Notes under the pieces: model-generated
Told to the model about the DNA's origin: nothing
Database searches by the model: none
Seen by the model: the letters and a program-made list of their open reading frames with translations, nothing else
Part shown: positions 1 to 9,859 of the stretch, piece by piece
How positions within the stretch are numbered: position 1 is the stretch's first letter
How the letters are laid out: each line of letters opens with the position of its first letter
Origin: Deltaproteobacteria bacterium
Lineage (GTDB): Bacteria; Desulfobacterota; Desulfobacteria; Desulfobacterales; Desulfatirhabdiaceae
Reading direction: 5' to 3'
NCBI GenBank assembly: GCA_021778975.1
Contig: JAJYBO010000002.1
Span: 1-32,444 of the forward strand
Length of the DNA stretch: 32,444 bases
Program-made: the position numbers and the translations under genes

Positions 1-848
1 GTAGAAGAAGTCGTGGTGGTTGTTGTGGTGGATGTAGAGGTTGTTGAACTGGTTGATGTTGTTGATGATGGTAGCGACAACGTGGTGCTGGTGGAAAACT
101 GCACCGTCGTGGAAGGTGATCCACTGTCGCCTTCTGTGGTTGTGGTGACGGTCTGACTCGAAGACAATGGTTGTTGCTGGCCGGGTAATGGGATAAACGC
201 CTGCTGGACAAATTCTCTTCGTTCTTCTGGCGTGATGAAATGCGGCGGGAGTGGCGGATTGTTACCGGATACCTGCGTAACCATATCGGGCGTCAGAATG
301 ACATATCTTTCTTTAACCGCCTGATTGTACAATTCAACTGCATTTTCGAGACAAAACACATAGACTTCAGTTGGCGATTTGACCCATACAATGAAATCCG
401 TACCACGAGTTCCAACCACTGCCGTTTGCGTCTGCACCCTGAAACGTTGATCTTTAAAGCCCTGCAAGGCTTTTGCAATGAAACGCGCCTTTCCAATGAG
501 CAACGAAAACAGGCTGGAACGCCTCTTTTCTTCGGGGTGATACAGATATTCCGTAATTTCAAGCGTCGTGTTAGACGTGAGCCGGACATGGCTGCCATCT
601 GTAAAAACGATTTCCGCAATACCATCGGCTTCCGTATGCCATTTGTCATGCAAAAATACGGGATCGCCCATTTTCGCGGTTTCTTTCTGACCGTCTCTTT
701 CAACCTGTACAACACCGGAAAGCGCGCCGATCTCTCCGACAGATTCACCTGCCCATACCGGTCCATAAGACGCCACCACCAGAAGGGATGTTACCAGCGT
801 CATTAAAAATCCAGAATATTTTTTCAGAAAGTGTATGTCAGATAGCAT
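1..848 (-). CDS. FecR-domain secreted protein with Ser/Thr-rich tail (partial, C-terminus beyond the window start)
   Basis: Manual minus-strand translation from ATG at 848: MLSDIHFLKKYSGFLMTLVTSLLVVASYGPVWAGESVGEIGALSGVVQVERDGQKETAKMGDPVFLHDKWHTEADGIAEIVFTDGSHVRLTSNTTLEITEYLYHPEEKRRSSLFSLLIGKARFIAKALQGFKDQRFRVQTQTAVVGTRGTDFIVWV... (FecR-like core), then a STTSTSSTTSTSTTTTTTT tail. No stop before the window edge, so it is absent from the ORF track. Confidence 0.88.
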   Translation of the reverse strand, partial: MLSDIHFLKKYSGFLMTLVTSLLVVASYGPVWAGESVGEIGALSGVVQVERDGQKETAKMGDPVFLHDKWHTEADGIAEIVFTDGSHVRLTSNTTLEITEYLYHPEEKRRSSLFSLLIGKARFIAKALQGFKDQRFRVQTQTAVVGTRGTDFIVWVKSPTEVYVFCLENAVELYNQAVKERYVILTPDMVTQVSGNNPPLPPHFITPEERREFVQQAFIPLPGQQQPLSSSQTVTTTTEGDSGSPSTTVQFSTSTTLSLPSSTTSTSSTTSTSTTTTTTTSS

Positions 849-2464
849 GCCGTCAATGCCTTGTTAAATGCGTATGGGTCGTAGTTGTATTGATTGATGA
901 TATTGGAAGTGTTCCATATCGGCTGAACCATAAGATTTAAATACAGCCCGCCATACAGATGCCCGAAAACCGCAAACATAAGGCTTTTTTGTTCATCAGT
1001 TCTGTCTGTAGTGGTGCTAATCATGAGATCATGCTGAAAAAACTTCCAATTGTAACGACCTGAAATATCCATAAACCAGCCATCAAACCACAATGGATAT
1101 TGAATTCCCAAAAGGACTTCATGCGTTGTGATATTGCCGCGTCCATCCGCGCCAATAACGTCAAGATCGGTCTCGTATTGGGCGCGAATATGTGATTTGA
1201 TATTAGGAAACATCTTCTTTTCACACAATATTAATTGATAATGCGTGTCATAGGGTGTCTGATTCTGATAAATTTTCCATTCCATCGCTCCGAAAACGCT
1301 GGACTGCCAGTTATCAGGATGGTCCATCAAAAATCTTGGTAGTATCGAATGAACCCCTACCGTAGATTTTCCGTTGACCCAGTAATGGGCGTAAGCATAT
1401 TCCAGGCCAGCGTGAAGCGGTGATCTGTCCCACACAAATTGAAGTGACGGTCTGGAACCTACCAGATTGAGATCGGTGTTGTGAATATAATTGGTTTGAT
1501 AATGGTTGTACACACCCCAGAGGGACCAGGAATCCTTTCTTAATAGTCGGTACTTTCCTGTTAAGGAAAAGATGGAAGATGTATCCTCCGCATTACGTAC
1601 CCCGCCTGTGTAAGGATTGACACCGACATTTTCGAGAGGGTTCTGAAACACATTGTTATCCTGCTGAACCCCGATGGTTGCTGAAAGATACCAGGGCTTA
1701 TCGGCCTTTTGGGTTTCGTTGATACTGTCCAGAAGCTGGCGGGCGGCGGTCATTTTCTCGGGGGGCAAATTCATGGCCAGGACATTCTGAAGCATCTGTT
1801 TGGCTTCGGACGCGTTGTTCGATTGAAACAGCGTCAATGCCTGAAGCATTTCGGCATCCGCCTTCAGTTCTGGTTTTTTGATTGCAGCCTGCTTGAAATG
1901 TCTGGCCGCTTTGTCAAACTGTTTTTGTTTCAGGCAGATGTCGCCCATCTCCATCTCTGAGCGGCCGGGATCTAAAGAATATGCTTTTTGAAGCATTTCC
2001 ATGGCATTTTCAGTTTCATTTTTCTGAAGGTACAGAGCGGAGAGGTCAAAAAAGGCTTTCTGGAAAGAAACGGAATCGGCGCGTGTCAGGGCGAGAAAGA
2101 TCGCTTCCGCTTCATCTAATTTGGACATTTTGAAATATGCGATACCCAGCAGATATTGATAATTGAGATTGCTGGGATCTTCGGCAACCGCCTGCTGGCT
2201 GAAACCAAGGGCGCCCGGATAGTCACTGCGATTAAGGGCGTTTTGGGCATTCACGAAAGCAGATGCCCCTCCTGTAACGGTAGCGCTGGGAGATGCCGTT
2301 GCAAGAACTCTTATCGGCTTCAGTGATATGGGTTTTTGGCTATCGGAGCCTGGCGGAGCGTCCGACGAAAGAGCGGAACAGGGATAACTGACCCAACAAC
2401 ACAGGAGAATGCTTACCAGAAAGCAATATTGCCGAATCAGCTTCATCTTCATGAACAACCTCAT
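824..2464 (-). CDS. TPR-repeat protein with C-terminal outer-membrane beta-barrel-like domain
   Basis: 546 aa ORF; N-terminal signal peptide; TPR-like repeats (NLNYQYLLGIAYFKMSKLDEAEAIF...); C-terminal aromatic alternating strands ending in YLTYTF (terminal Phe). Confidence 0.8.
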   Translation of the reverse strand: MRLFMKMKLIRQYCFLVSILLCCWVSYPCSALSSDAPPGSDSQKPISLKPIRVLATASPSATVTGGASAFVNAQNALNRSDYPGALGFSQQAVAEDPSNLNYQYLLGIAYFKMSKLDEAEAIFLALTRADSVSFQKAFFDLSALYLQKNETENAMEMLQKAYSLDPGRSEMEMGDICLKQKQFDKAARHFKQAAIKKPELKADAEMLQALTLFQSNNASEAKQMLQNVLAMNLPPEKMTAARQLLDSINETQKADKPWYLSATIGVQQDNNVFQNPLENVGVNPYTGGVRNAEDTSSIFSLTGKYRLLRKDSWSLWGVYNHYQTNYIHNTDLNLVGSRPSLQFVWDRSPLHAGLEYAYAHYWVNGKSTVGVHSILPRFLMDHPDNWQSSVFGAMEWKIYQNQTPYDTHYQLILCEKKMFPNIKSHIRAQYETDLDVIGADGRGNITTHEVLLGIQYPLWFDGWFMDISGRYNWKFFQHDLMISTTTDRTDEQKSLMFAVFGHLYGGLYLNLMVQPIWNTSNIINQYNYDPYAFNKALTACYLTYTF

Positions 2465-2563
2465 GAAAGGGGGAAAAGAGAAGGAAATGTTCTACACTGG
2501 GTTTTCCATATCCATGTTTTGACGAATTGTCAAGAAACTTTGACGAATTTCTGAAAATTGACG

Positions 2564-2633
2564 CTATGGTACGCCGCAACGACGAAGGATGCAGCGCAAC
2601 GCCGCATGCGGACATTTTACGAACCCGTCAAAA
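2564..2633 (+). repeat. Dispersed repeat copy A (5'-truncated)
   Basis: tatggtacgccgcaacgacgaaggatgcagcgcaacgccgcatgcggacattttacgaacccgtcaa matches the right half of copies B and C with a few substitutions. Confidence 0.8.
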
Positions 2634-3620
2634 TTATCCGCCGATAGAGAACATCCGTCCCGTGACATCTGCAGGGGTGTCGGTATTCAATGTATGGTGT
2701 CTGCCTTTGGTTCTGGCCGCCTTCAAAAAAATATCCGACAGCGCTGCATCCGATGCGCCGGCGCGCAGTGCTGTCCGGATGTCTTCCTGATGATCGGACA
2801 GCAGACAGGAGCGAATCTGACCGCTTGCGGTCAGTCGGAGGCGATTGCAGGTATTGCAGAAATGATGGCTCATGGCGCTGATAAATCCGATTTCACCGAC
2901 AGCGCCATCAAATTTGAAACGTTCGGCAGGCCCGTCGCTGGAGTGATGTCCGACGGGCATCAGATTGCCGATACGCTTCGCGAATCGCTCTTGAATTTCG
3001 GGCGTATAAAGCGGTGCTGACGTCTGTTCTCCGGAAACACCGACAGGCATGTATTCGATAAAACGAAAATGAAATGGATAGTGGAAAGACAATCGAGCGA
3101 TATCTTCCAGCTCGTCATCATTGACGCCCCGGAGCGCCACTGTGTTGATTTTGATGGGGGATAACCCGGAGTGAAAGGCTTCCTGAATGCCTTCCCAGAC
3201 CTGATCGAAGGCGTTGACGCCGGTAATCCGCCGGAACCTGTCCGGCTTCAGGGTATCGAGACTGATGTTGATACGCCGCAACCCTGCTTTTATCAGAGAT
3301 GGAATATGCGTTTTCAGAAAAACGCCGTTGGTCGTCAACGCCATATCCTGAATGCCGGAAATCTGGCGGAGTTTATGCAAAAAATCATCAATATTTTTTC
3401 TGATGAGCGGTTCTCCGCCAGTGATCCGCACCTTGGTGACGCCCAGATCTACGGCGATGCGTGTCAGGTGGAGAATCTCTTCATAGCTCAAAATATCCTG
3501 ATGGGACAGCCTGGGAAAAGGGTCGCCAGGGGAGCAGTAAAGGCACCTGAGATTACAGCGATCCGTGATGGAAATTCTCAGGTATGTCAGATTTCGGTCA
3601 TAGGTGTCTGTCAGTTTCAT
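2634..3620 (-). CDS. moaA: GTP 3',8-cyclase (molybdenum cofactor biosynthesis protein A), radical SAM
   Basis: CNLRCLYC radical-SAM motif, VRITGGEPLIRKN, C-terminal CNTCNRLRLTASGQIRSCLL cluster and terminal GG. Start set at MKLTDTYDRN (3620) rather than the 3713 ORF start. Confidence 0.93.
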   Translation of the reverse strand: MKLTDTYDRNLTYLRISITDRCNLRCLYCSPGDPFPRLSHQDILSYEEILHLTRIAVDLGVTKVRITGGEPLIRKNIDDFLHKLRQISGIQDMALTTNGVFLKTHIPSLIKAGLRRINISLDTLKPDRFRRITGVNAFDQVWEGIQEAFHSGLSPIKINTVALRGVNDDELEDIARLSFHYPFHFRFIEYMPVGVSGEQTSAPLYTPEIQERFAKRIGNLMPVGHHSSDGPAERFKFDGAVGEIGFISAMSHHFCNTCNRLRLTASGQIRSCLLSDHQEDIRTALRAGASDAALSDIFLKAARTKGRHHTLNTDTPADVTGRMFSIGG

Positions 3621-3636
3621 AGAGTTCTGTGCCGCA

Positions 3637-5166
3637 TCATTTTCGGCTGAAATATTCCAGCACCGCGTCGCACAGACCGGGTATTGTAAATGTCCGGGCC
3701 GTGATCTGAACATCTATCCCCAGTGACGTCGCCGTTTCGGTGGTGATAGGGCCGATACTGGCCAGCGTTACATGCTGTAACAATGCAGCAGCCTTTCCTT
3801 CTGGAAGCAGGGATACGAAATTCTTCACTGTGGAGGAACTGGTGAATGTCACCACATCTACTTCCCGGTTTTCTAGAAGCGCAACGAGGTGGTCCGCATG
3901 ATCTCGAACGCATTGCGTGTGATAGATTGCAATGTCATCCACAACGGCCCCCATTCGGGCCAGTTCATCCGGAAGCACGGTTCGGGCTTCTTTCGCACGG
4001 GGCAGCAGGATTTTCTTGCCTGCAACAGCTTCAGATTTGAAGGCATCTACAACGGACTCCGCACGATAGGTGTCCGGAACGATATCGCTGCACAGCCCGT
4101 ATCGTTTCAATTGCTCAGCGGTTGCCGGGCCGATGGCGGCGGTGCGCAAATGTCCAAGCGCACGGACATCCCGGCCTTTCGCAAAAAGGCGTTCAAAGAA
4201 AAATCGAACACCGTTCACACTGGTGAAGACCACCCAGTCATAAGTGCTGATCCGCTCGATAGCCGCGTTCAGCGCGTCGGTGTTTTCAGACGGGGTTATC
4301 CGAATGGTGGGAAACTCCAGACAATTGGCCCCCCGTTCGGACAGAATCTGGACCAGATCGCTGGCCTGCTCGCGGGCGCGGGTCACGATAATGGTTTTAC
4401 CGAAAAGCGGACGGTTTTCAAACCATTTCAGGTGGTCGCGCAGTGTCACTACCTTGCCAACGACAATAACGGCAGGGGAGGTGAGTCCGGCTTCCGCAAC
4501 GCGGGTTTCGATGGTTTCCAGCGTTCCGACAACGGTCTTCTGGCGATAGGTGGTTCCCCATTGAATCAGAGCGATGGGGGTTCCGGAAGACTTTCCGTGC
4601 TGTATCAATTGCCGAACAATGTGCGGAAGGTTTTTGACGCCCATCAGAAACACGATCGTCCCGATGCCGGTGGCCAGCGATTGCCAGTTGATGTTGGATT
4701 CATTTTTGGTGGGGTCTTCATGACCTGTCACCAGCGCCAGCGTTGATGTGAAATTGCGATGGGTCAGCGGAATGCCGGCGTACGCCGGCGCCGCAATGGC
4801 GGATGTAACGCCGGGGATAATTTCAAACGGAATGCCTTCATGCAGCAGCACTTCGGCTTCCTCTCCGCCTCTTCCGAAAATGAAGGGGTCGCCGCCTTTA
4901 AGTCGCGCCACCTTATTGCCTTTGCTGGCTTTTTCGACGATCAGCGCATTTATTTTATCCTGAGACAGGGTATGATCCGCGCCTTTTTTCCCTACATAAA
5001 TGACTTCCGCATGGGCCGGGGCGGACGCCAGAAGCGATGGCGCCGCCAGATAGTCGTAGATCACCACATCTGCATTCCGGATGCAGTCAAGCCCCTTGAC
5101 GGTAATTAGCCCCGGATCTCCGGGGCCTGCGCCGATCAGATACACCTTGCCGGTTGATGGGTTCAT
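3637..5166 (-). CDS. cobA-hemD: Fused uroporphyrinogen-III C-methyltransferase / uroporphyrinogen-III synthase
   Basis: GKVYLIGAGPGDPGLITVKG and GRGGEEAEVL (SUMT) followed by a HemD-like domain (GKTIIVTRAREQASDLVQILSERGANCLEFPTI...). Start at MNPSTGKVYL preceded by AAGAGAC. Confidence 0.92.
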   Translation of the reverse strand: MNPSTGKVYLIGAGPGDPGLITVKGLDCIRNADVVIYDYLAAPSLLASAPAHAEVIYVGKKGADHTLSQDKINALIVEKASKGNKVARLKGGDPFIFGRGGEEAEVLLHEGIPFEIIPGVTSAIAAPAYAGIPLTHRNFTSTLALVTGHEDPTKNESNINWQSLATGIGTIVFLMGVKNLPHIVRQLIQHGKSSGTPIALIQWGTTYRQKTVVGTLETIETRVAEAGLTSPAVIVVGKVVTLRDHLKWFENRPLFGKTIIVTRAREQASDLVQILSERGANCLEFPTIRITPSENTDALNAAIERISTYDWVVFTSVNGVRFFFERLFAKGRDVRALGHLRTAAIGPATAEQLKRYGLCSDIVPDTYRAESVVDAFKSEAVAGKKILLPRAKEARTVLPDELARMGAVVDDIAIYHTQCVRDHADHLVALLENREVDVVTFTSSSTVKNFVSLLPEGKAAALLQHVTLASIGPITTETATSLGIDVQITARTFTIPGLCDAVLEYFSRK

Positions 5167-5227
5167 AAATTGTCTCTTAATAGCCTGTTGCACACTGTAA
5201 TTTAGGTATATCATCCAAAGCCGATGT

Positions 5228-6166
5228 TCAGGAAACCGACGACGTCAACAGTTCATCGAGCAGTTTGTCGGCGCCTTCAGACAGCAGCGTTTCCGCCAGC
5301 CAGACACCCAGAGCTTCTGATGTGTCCGGAGTTCCGGTAGCGACTTTTTTGAATATGACGGCGCCGTCCAAAGACGCCACCACCCCTTGCAAGGTCATGA
5401 CATTGCCATCTATTTTTCCGAAAGCCGCAATGGGGGTCTGACACCCCCCTTGCAACCGATATAAAAAAGCCCGTTCTCCCAATACCACCGCGCGGGTTTG
5501 GGGATGATCCATTTCAGCCGCTACCGCCGCGGCCTCCGGGTCGTCACTGCGAATCTCGATACACAGCGCCCCCTGCCCTGCAGCAGGCAGCAGCAGGGTT
5601 TCATCGAGGAATTCCGTGATACGGGAATTAAAACCCAGACGGATAACCCCCGCTGCGGCCAAAATAATGGCGTCCATGTCCGAATCCTCTAATTTTTTGA
5701 GGCGGGTGTCTAAATTGCCGCGTAACGAAACGATCTCGATATCCGGCCGGATATGGCGGATCTGAGCGGCCCTTCGCAAGCTGCTGGTGCCGATACGGGC
5801 GCCGACCTTCAAATCACGCAGCGGAATGCGGTCGCGGGATATCAACACATCCTGCGGGTTTTCACGTTTGGGGATTGCGGCGATACAAAGCCCTTGCGGG
5901 ATGTCTCCGGGCATGTCTTTCATGCTGTGAACCGCCATGTCAATGCTTCCGGCAAGAAGAGCTTCCTCGATTTCCTTGACGAACAACCCCTTGCCGCCGA
6001 CTTTTGCCAGTGGCACATCCAGAATTTTATCGCCTTTGGTTTTAATGATTTGAATCTCGACAGAAACATCCGGATGTCGGAGTTCGATGTGCCGTTTCAC
6101 CCAGTTCGCCTGCCAGAGCGCCAGTTTGCTGCCGCGGGTTCCGATGATAAGGCGCGACGATGCCAT
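5228..6166 (-). CDS. hemC: Porphobilinogen deaminase (hydroxymethylbilane synthase)
   Basis: IIGTRGSKLALWQA, IKTKGDKILDVPLAKVGGKGLFVKEIEEALL, GTSSLRRAAQI, LQGGCQTPIAAF motifs. Start overlaps the upstream fmdB-like stop. Confidence 0.95.
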   Translation of the reverse strand: MASSRLIIGTRGSKLALWQANWVKRHIELRHPDVSVEIQIIKTKGDKILDVPLAKVGGKGLFVKEIEEALLAGSIDMAVHSMKDMPGDIPQGLCIAAIPKRENPQDVLISRDRIPLRDLKVGARIGTSSLRRAAQIRHIRPDIEIVSLRGNLDTRLKKLEDSDMDAIILAAAGVIRLGFNSRITEFLDETLLLPAAGQGALCIEIRSDDPEAAAVAAEMDHPQTRAVVLGERAFLYRLQGGCQTPIAAFGKIDGNVMTLQGVVASLDGAVIFKKVATGTPDTSEALGVWLAETLLSEGADKLLDELLTSSVS

Positions 6167-6402
6167 CAGTGACCGCATCCCGCACAGCTTGATGAGCTGC
6201 ATCCGCTACAGGAAGAACCTGCCGATGCGGAAGAACTGACGGTTTCTCCGGCGCTGCCTTTGCTTACAAAACCACATGCGGACAACAGCCGGGACACTTT
6301 GGGACTGTTACAGACCGGACAGCATTCCGGTTCTTGATTTCTGAAAACCAGATATTCGAAGTCTTTCTGACACTCCTGACAGCGATACTCATAAATAGGC
6401 AT
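6166..6402 (-). CDS. FmdB-family zinc-ribbon regulatory protein
   Basis: MPIYEYRCQECQKDFEYLVFRNQEPECCPVCNSPKVSRLLS with Ser/Cys/Gly-rich tail; start at MPIYEY (6402). Confidence 0.9.
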   Translation of the reverse strand: MPIYEYRCQECQKDFEYLVFRNQEPECCPVCNSPKVSRLLSACGFVSKGSAGETVSSSASAGSSCSGCSSSSCAGCGH

Positions 6403-6415
6403 AATTCGCTCCTTC

Positions 6416-7225
6416 TTATCGTTTTGCCAGCAGCTCGTCGAGCCGCTGACGATATATTTCATTTTCCGGGGCAATGTCCACGCTTTGCCTGCAAAACAGC
6501 AGAGCGATTTCCCGGCTTTCTCCGATGACATCGTACAAATGTCCGAGCATGGAAAGTGATTCCGCATCTTGAGGGTTCAACTTGACGGCGCGGGTATAAA
6601 GCGCTACCGCATCTCGAGGTTTTTCTATGGCTACATAACATGCGGCCAGCATACGCAGCGCGTTGCCGGAATTGGGCCTGTCATCGAGCGCCTTTTTCAG
6701 AAAAGGTCTGGCCTGCTGTGTTTTTCCGGATTCCAGATAAAGTTTTCCGGTCAGGAACGCCACCTCGAAAACAGTGTCATCAATATCCCATGCCTTCAGC
6801 AGATACATTAGCCCCATTTCCCGGCGATCTGTCAGCAGGCAGATCACACCGGTATTGTACAGCGCCATCATTTCTTTTGGATTCAAGGCCAGTGCAGCGT
6901 CAAATTCGGCCTCAGCGGCCTCGTACATCTTCAGAACCCCGTAACAGACCCCCAGACTGTTATGTACATTGGGATCGAACGGATTCAACGCCAGCGCTTT
7001 CTGAAAGGCTTCCGCGGCGCCGTTGACATCGCCGGACTGGTACAGTTCATCGCCGGCGATATTCAACGTAAGCGCTGACATCGGCCCATTGGCCGATGAA
7101 TAAGATTCCGCATTGCCGGTATTTCGCATGTCATCTGCAGGCGTTGAAAACATGAAAATCTGGCAGAGATTTTCAGACAGATTGTCAGCGCCGGTATCCG
7201 ATTGCGATAATGGCTTGGATGTCAT
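6416..7225 (-). CDS. TPR-repeat protein
   Basis: Several tandem TPR-like units (AAEAFQKALALNPFDPNVHNSLGVCYGVLKMYEAAEAEFDAALALNPKE...). ATGA overlap with the selA stop. Confidence 0.87.
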   Translation of the reverse strand: MTSKPLSQSDTGADNLSENLCQIFMFSTPADDMRNTGNAESYSSANGPMSALTLNIAGDELYQSGDVNGAAEAFQKALALNPFDPNVHNSLGVCYGVLKMYEAAEAEFDAALALNPKEMMALYNTGVICLLTDRREMGLMYLLKAWDIDDTVFEVAFLTGKLYLESGKTQQARPFLKKALDDRPNSGNALRMLAACYVAIEKPRDAVALYTRAVKLNPQDAESLSMLGHLYDVIGESREIALLFCRQSVDIAPENEIYRQRLDELLAKR

Positions 7226-8664
7226 GACGGTCCTTCGTATAAAAAACCGATAACCGCATTGCGGATATCCGGAAGTTCATCATCGTTTATGGTGCGCATA
7301 TCCATCAGCAAAATATCGTTTTCAATCCGGGCGATAACGGGGGGAGACCAGCGACGAAAGAACGTTTCCATTGCATTCACGGATGCGCCTGTCACCTGAA
7401 GGCCCACACATATGGTGGGGATGTCTAAAAGCGGCAGTGACCCACCACCCGCTCTGGAAGATACGGCATGTCGGGTGATGATCAAGCGGGAATCCGTAAT
7501 TTCGGACAGAATTGCCTGAAGCCTGTCGGCGCGGTGTTGAATATCCTGAAGCGGCATGGTCAACATGCGTAATGTGGGAATGGCTTTTACCGCTTTTTCC
7601 GGTTCCCGGTACAGTCGAACCGTTGCTTCCAGGGCGGCCAGCGTCAATTTGTCAATTCGCAGCGCCCGTGTCAGCGGATTTTGTTTGATAGTGTCCAGAA
7701 TGGCTTTGCTTCCCAGAATAATCCCGGCCTGGGGGCCTCCGAGCAGCTTGTCGCCGCTGAATGTCACCACATCCGCGCCGGACGCCACGGATTCCTGAAC
7801 CGTTGGTTCGCGCATCATTCCGTATCGGGAAAAGTCAATAAACGTGCCACTGCCCAGATCTTCCATGACCGGGATGTTGTGTTCCCCGCCAAGTGCGACA
7901 AGATCGTTCAGCGATACCGATGCCGTGAATCCCATGACCCGGTAGTTGCTGGTGTGTACTTTCAAGAGCAGGCCGGTATGGTCTTGAATGGCCTGAACAT
8001 AGTCTTTCAGATGCGTGCGGTTGGTCGTCCCCACTTCTTTCAGGATCGCGCCGCTTCGGGCCATGACATCCGGAATGCGGAACGCGCCGCCGATCTCCAC
8101 CAGTTCTCCTCGGGAAACCACCACTTCACGTCCTTTGGCCAGCGTATCCAGGCACAGCAGTACGGCGGCGGCGTTGTTGTTGACCACCATAGCCGCCGGA
8201 GCGCCGGTGATTTCGCACAGGATATCCTCCACAATCCGGTACCGGGAGCCTCGCTTGCCCGTGGTCAGATCGAACTCCAGATTGGAATAGCGACCCGCCA
8301 CAGCATGGATATTCTCGATGGCTTCATCGGCCAGAAGCGATCTTCCCAGATTGGTATGGATGACAACACCTGTTGCATTGATCAGCGGCGACAGATTGAC
8401 CGACATGGCGGCAGATACATCCGCCTTGATTTTATGGATAACGATTTCATCCATGAGCGTTGGCAAAAGCGTTTTAAGCTCTGTTTCATCCCGGCTGTTC
8501 AGAATTTGGGACCGCAGCGTTTCAATGACGGTTCGCACCGATCGGATGGTGACGGCTCTGGGAATATCCTGAAAAAAATCATTTGATTTGATGACCTCCA
8601 GCATTCGATCAACGCCTGGAAGCTGGCGCAATAACCGCTGCCGGGTTTCTGAAAGTTCTGACAT
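7222..8664 (-). CDS. selA: L-seryl-tRNA(Sec) selenium transferase
   Basis: 480 aa; N-terminal LRQLPGVDRML, NATGVVIHTNLGRSLL, TFSGDKLLGGPQAGIILG (PLP lysine region). Confidence 0.95.
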   Translation of the reverse strand: MSELSETRQRLLRQLPGVDRMLEVIKSNDFFQDIPRAVTIRSVRTVIETLRSQILNSRDETELKTLLPTLMDEIVIHKIKADVSAAMSVNLSPLINATGVVIHTNLGRSLLADEAIENIHAVAGRYSNLEFDLTTGKRGSRYRIVEDILCEITGAPAAMVVNNNAAAVLLCLDTLAKGREVVVSRGELVEIGGAFRIPDVMARSGAILKEVGTTNRTHLKDYVQAIQDHTGLLLKVHTSNYRVMGFTASVSLNDLVALGGEHNIPVMEDLGSGTFIDFSRYGMMREPTVQESVASGADVVTFSGDKLLGGPQAGIILGSKAILDTIKQNPLTRALRIDKLTLAALEATVRLYREPEKAVKAIPTLRMLTMPLQDIQHRADRLQAILSEITDSRLIITRHAVSSRAGGGSLPLLDIPTICVGLQVTGASVNAMETFFRRWSPPVIARIENDILLMDMRTINDDELPDIRNAVIGFLYEGPS

Positions 8665-8781
8665 GAGCGACCTTGTGTTCTTTGTGGACTTTTATTTTTC
8701 AAATGGATAACATACCACTTTTAATCTGGCGGCTTCAACAGAATTTATTGATTTATTCACTTAACCAGCTCAAGGAGGCGC

Positions 8782-9837
8782 ATGCAGAACATTCTTGTTA
8801 CGGGGGGGTGCGGTTTTATAGGGTCCAATTTCATCCGCTATCTGCTGTCCGATTCCGACTATATGGGACGGATTGTCAATGTGGATCGCCTTACCTACGC
8901 GGGCAATCCAGAAAATCTTGAAGATATCGCGGTGCGGTTTCCGGATCGGTATGTATTTGTCAAAGCGGATATCTGTGACAGGGCTGCTATGTCCGATGTG
9001 TTCGAACGGTTTCAGATTGACGCCGTCTGTCATTTTGCCGCGGAATCCCATGTGGATCGCTCCATTGTAGAGCCGGACGCCTTCATTAAAACCAACATCA
9101 ACGGGACGTTCACACTGCTGGAACTGGCCAGAGGGCGCATGGACCAGGTGATGCTGTTTCATCACGTCAGTACAGACGAGGTTTTTGGCTCTTTGGGCGA
9201 CGAAGGCTATTTTCGGGAAACCACTCCGTATGATCCCAGTAGTCCTTATTCCGCGTCCAAAGCGGCGTCTGACCACATCGTCATGGCTTATAGCCGAACC
9301 TATGGTCTGCCGGTGACGCTTTCCAACTGCTCCAACAATTACGGCCCTTATCATTTTCCGGAAAAGCTGATTCCCCTTATGATATTGAATGCGCTGAACG
9401 GAAAACCCTTACCGGTTTACGGCAATGGACAAAATGTGCGGGACTGGCTGTATGTGACCGATCATTGCCAGGCCATCTGGCGGATCATGCAACATGGCAA
9501 ACGCGGGGATACCTACAATGTCGGAGGCCGGTGCGAAATGACCAACATAGATGTGGTGCGGCGTATCTGCGACGAAATGGATCGGATGATTCCCGATTCC
9601 GGAGAAGGTTCTCGAAGAAGGTTGATTACCTTTGTCAAGGACAGGCCCGGCCATGACCTCCGGTACGCCATTGATTGTTCCAAGATCGAGCGGGAACTGG
9701 GGTGGCGTCCCCTGGAATCTTTTGAAACCGGTATTCGTAAAACCATTCAGTGGTACATAGACCATCAAGACTGGGTTCAGCACATCACATCCGGCGAGTA
9801 TCTGCGGTGGATCGAACGTCAATATGTGGAACGATGA
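8782..9837 (+). CDS. rfbB: dTDP-glucose 4,6-dehydratase
   Basis: [70 protein letters not shown] upstream. Confidence 0.95.
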   Translation: MQNILVTGGCGFIGSNFIRYLLSDSDYMGRIVNVDRLTYAGNPENLEDIAVRFPDRYVFVKADICDRAAMSDVFERFQIDAVCHFAAESHVDRSIVEPDAFIKTNINGTFTLLELARGRMDQVMLFHHVSTDEVFGSLGDEGYFRETTPYDPSSPYSASKAASDHIVMAYSRTYGLPVTLSNCSNNYGPYHFPEKLIPLMILNALNGKPLPVYGNGQNVRDWLYVTDHCQAIWRIMQHGKRGDTYNVGGRCEMTNIDVVRRICDEMDRMIPDSGEGSRRRLITFVKDRPGHDLRYAIDCSKIERELGWRPLESFETGIRKTIQWYIDHQDWVQHITSGEYLRWIERQYVER

Positions 9838-9859
9838 GCCTGCATTTAGGGAGACAAGA

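Noticed and set aside
1-180. Microsatellite-like gttgtt/gtggtg stretch as a non-coding repeat
   Set aside because: It is the codons of the Ser/Thr-rich tail of the FecR protein on the minus strand.
240-806. Track ORFs 240-806 (+) and 293-766 (-)
   Set aside because: They overlap the FecR-domain frame, which has recognisable domain sequence; these ORFs are compositionally unconvincing.
803-827. Possible CTG start codon for the FecR protein overlapping the stop of the TPR-barrel gene
   Set aside because: An in-frame ATG at 848-846 inside the upstream gene gives MLSDIHFLKKYSGFLMTLVTSLLVVASYG with a usable signal peptide, so a rare CTG start is not needed.
3889-4746. Long plus-strand ORFs antisense to cobA-hemD, and many other opposite-strand ORFs in the track
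   Set aside because: Shadow ORFs in GC-rich coding DNA; the opposite frames match known enzyme families.
7222-8664. Search for selenoproteins with in-frame TGA near selA
   Set aside because: None of the recognised genes appears truncated at an in-frame TGA with a recognisable continuation; no SECIS could be supported by eye.
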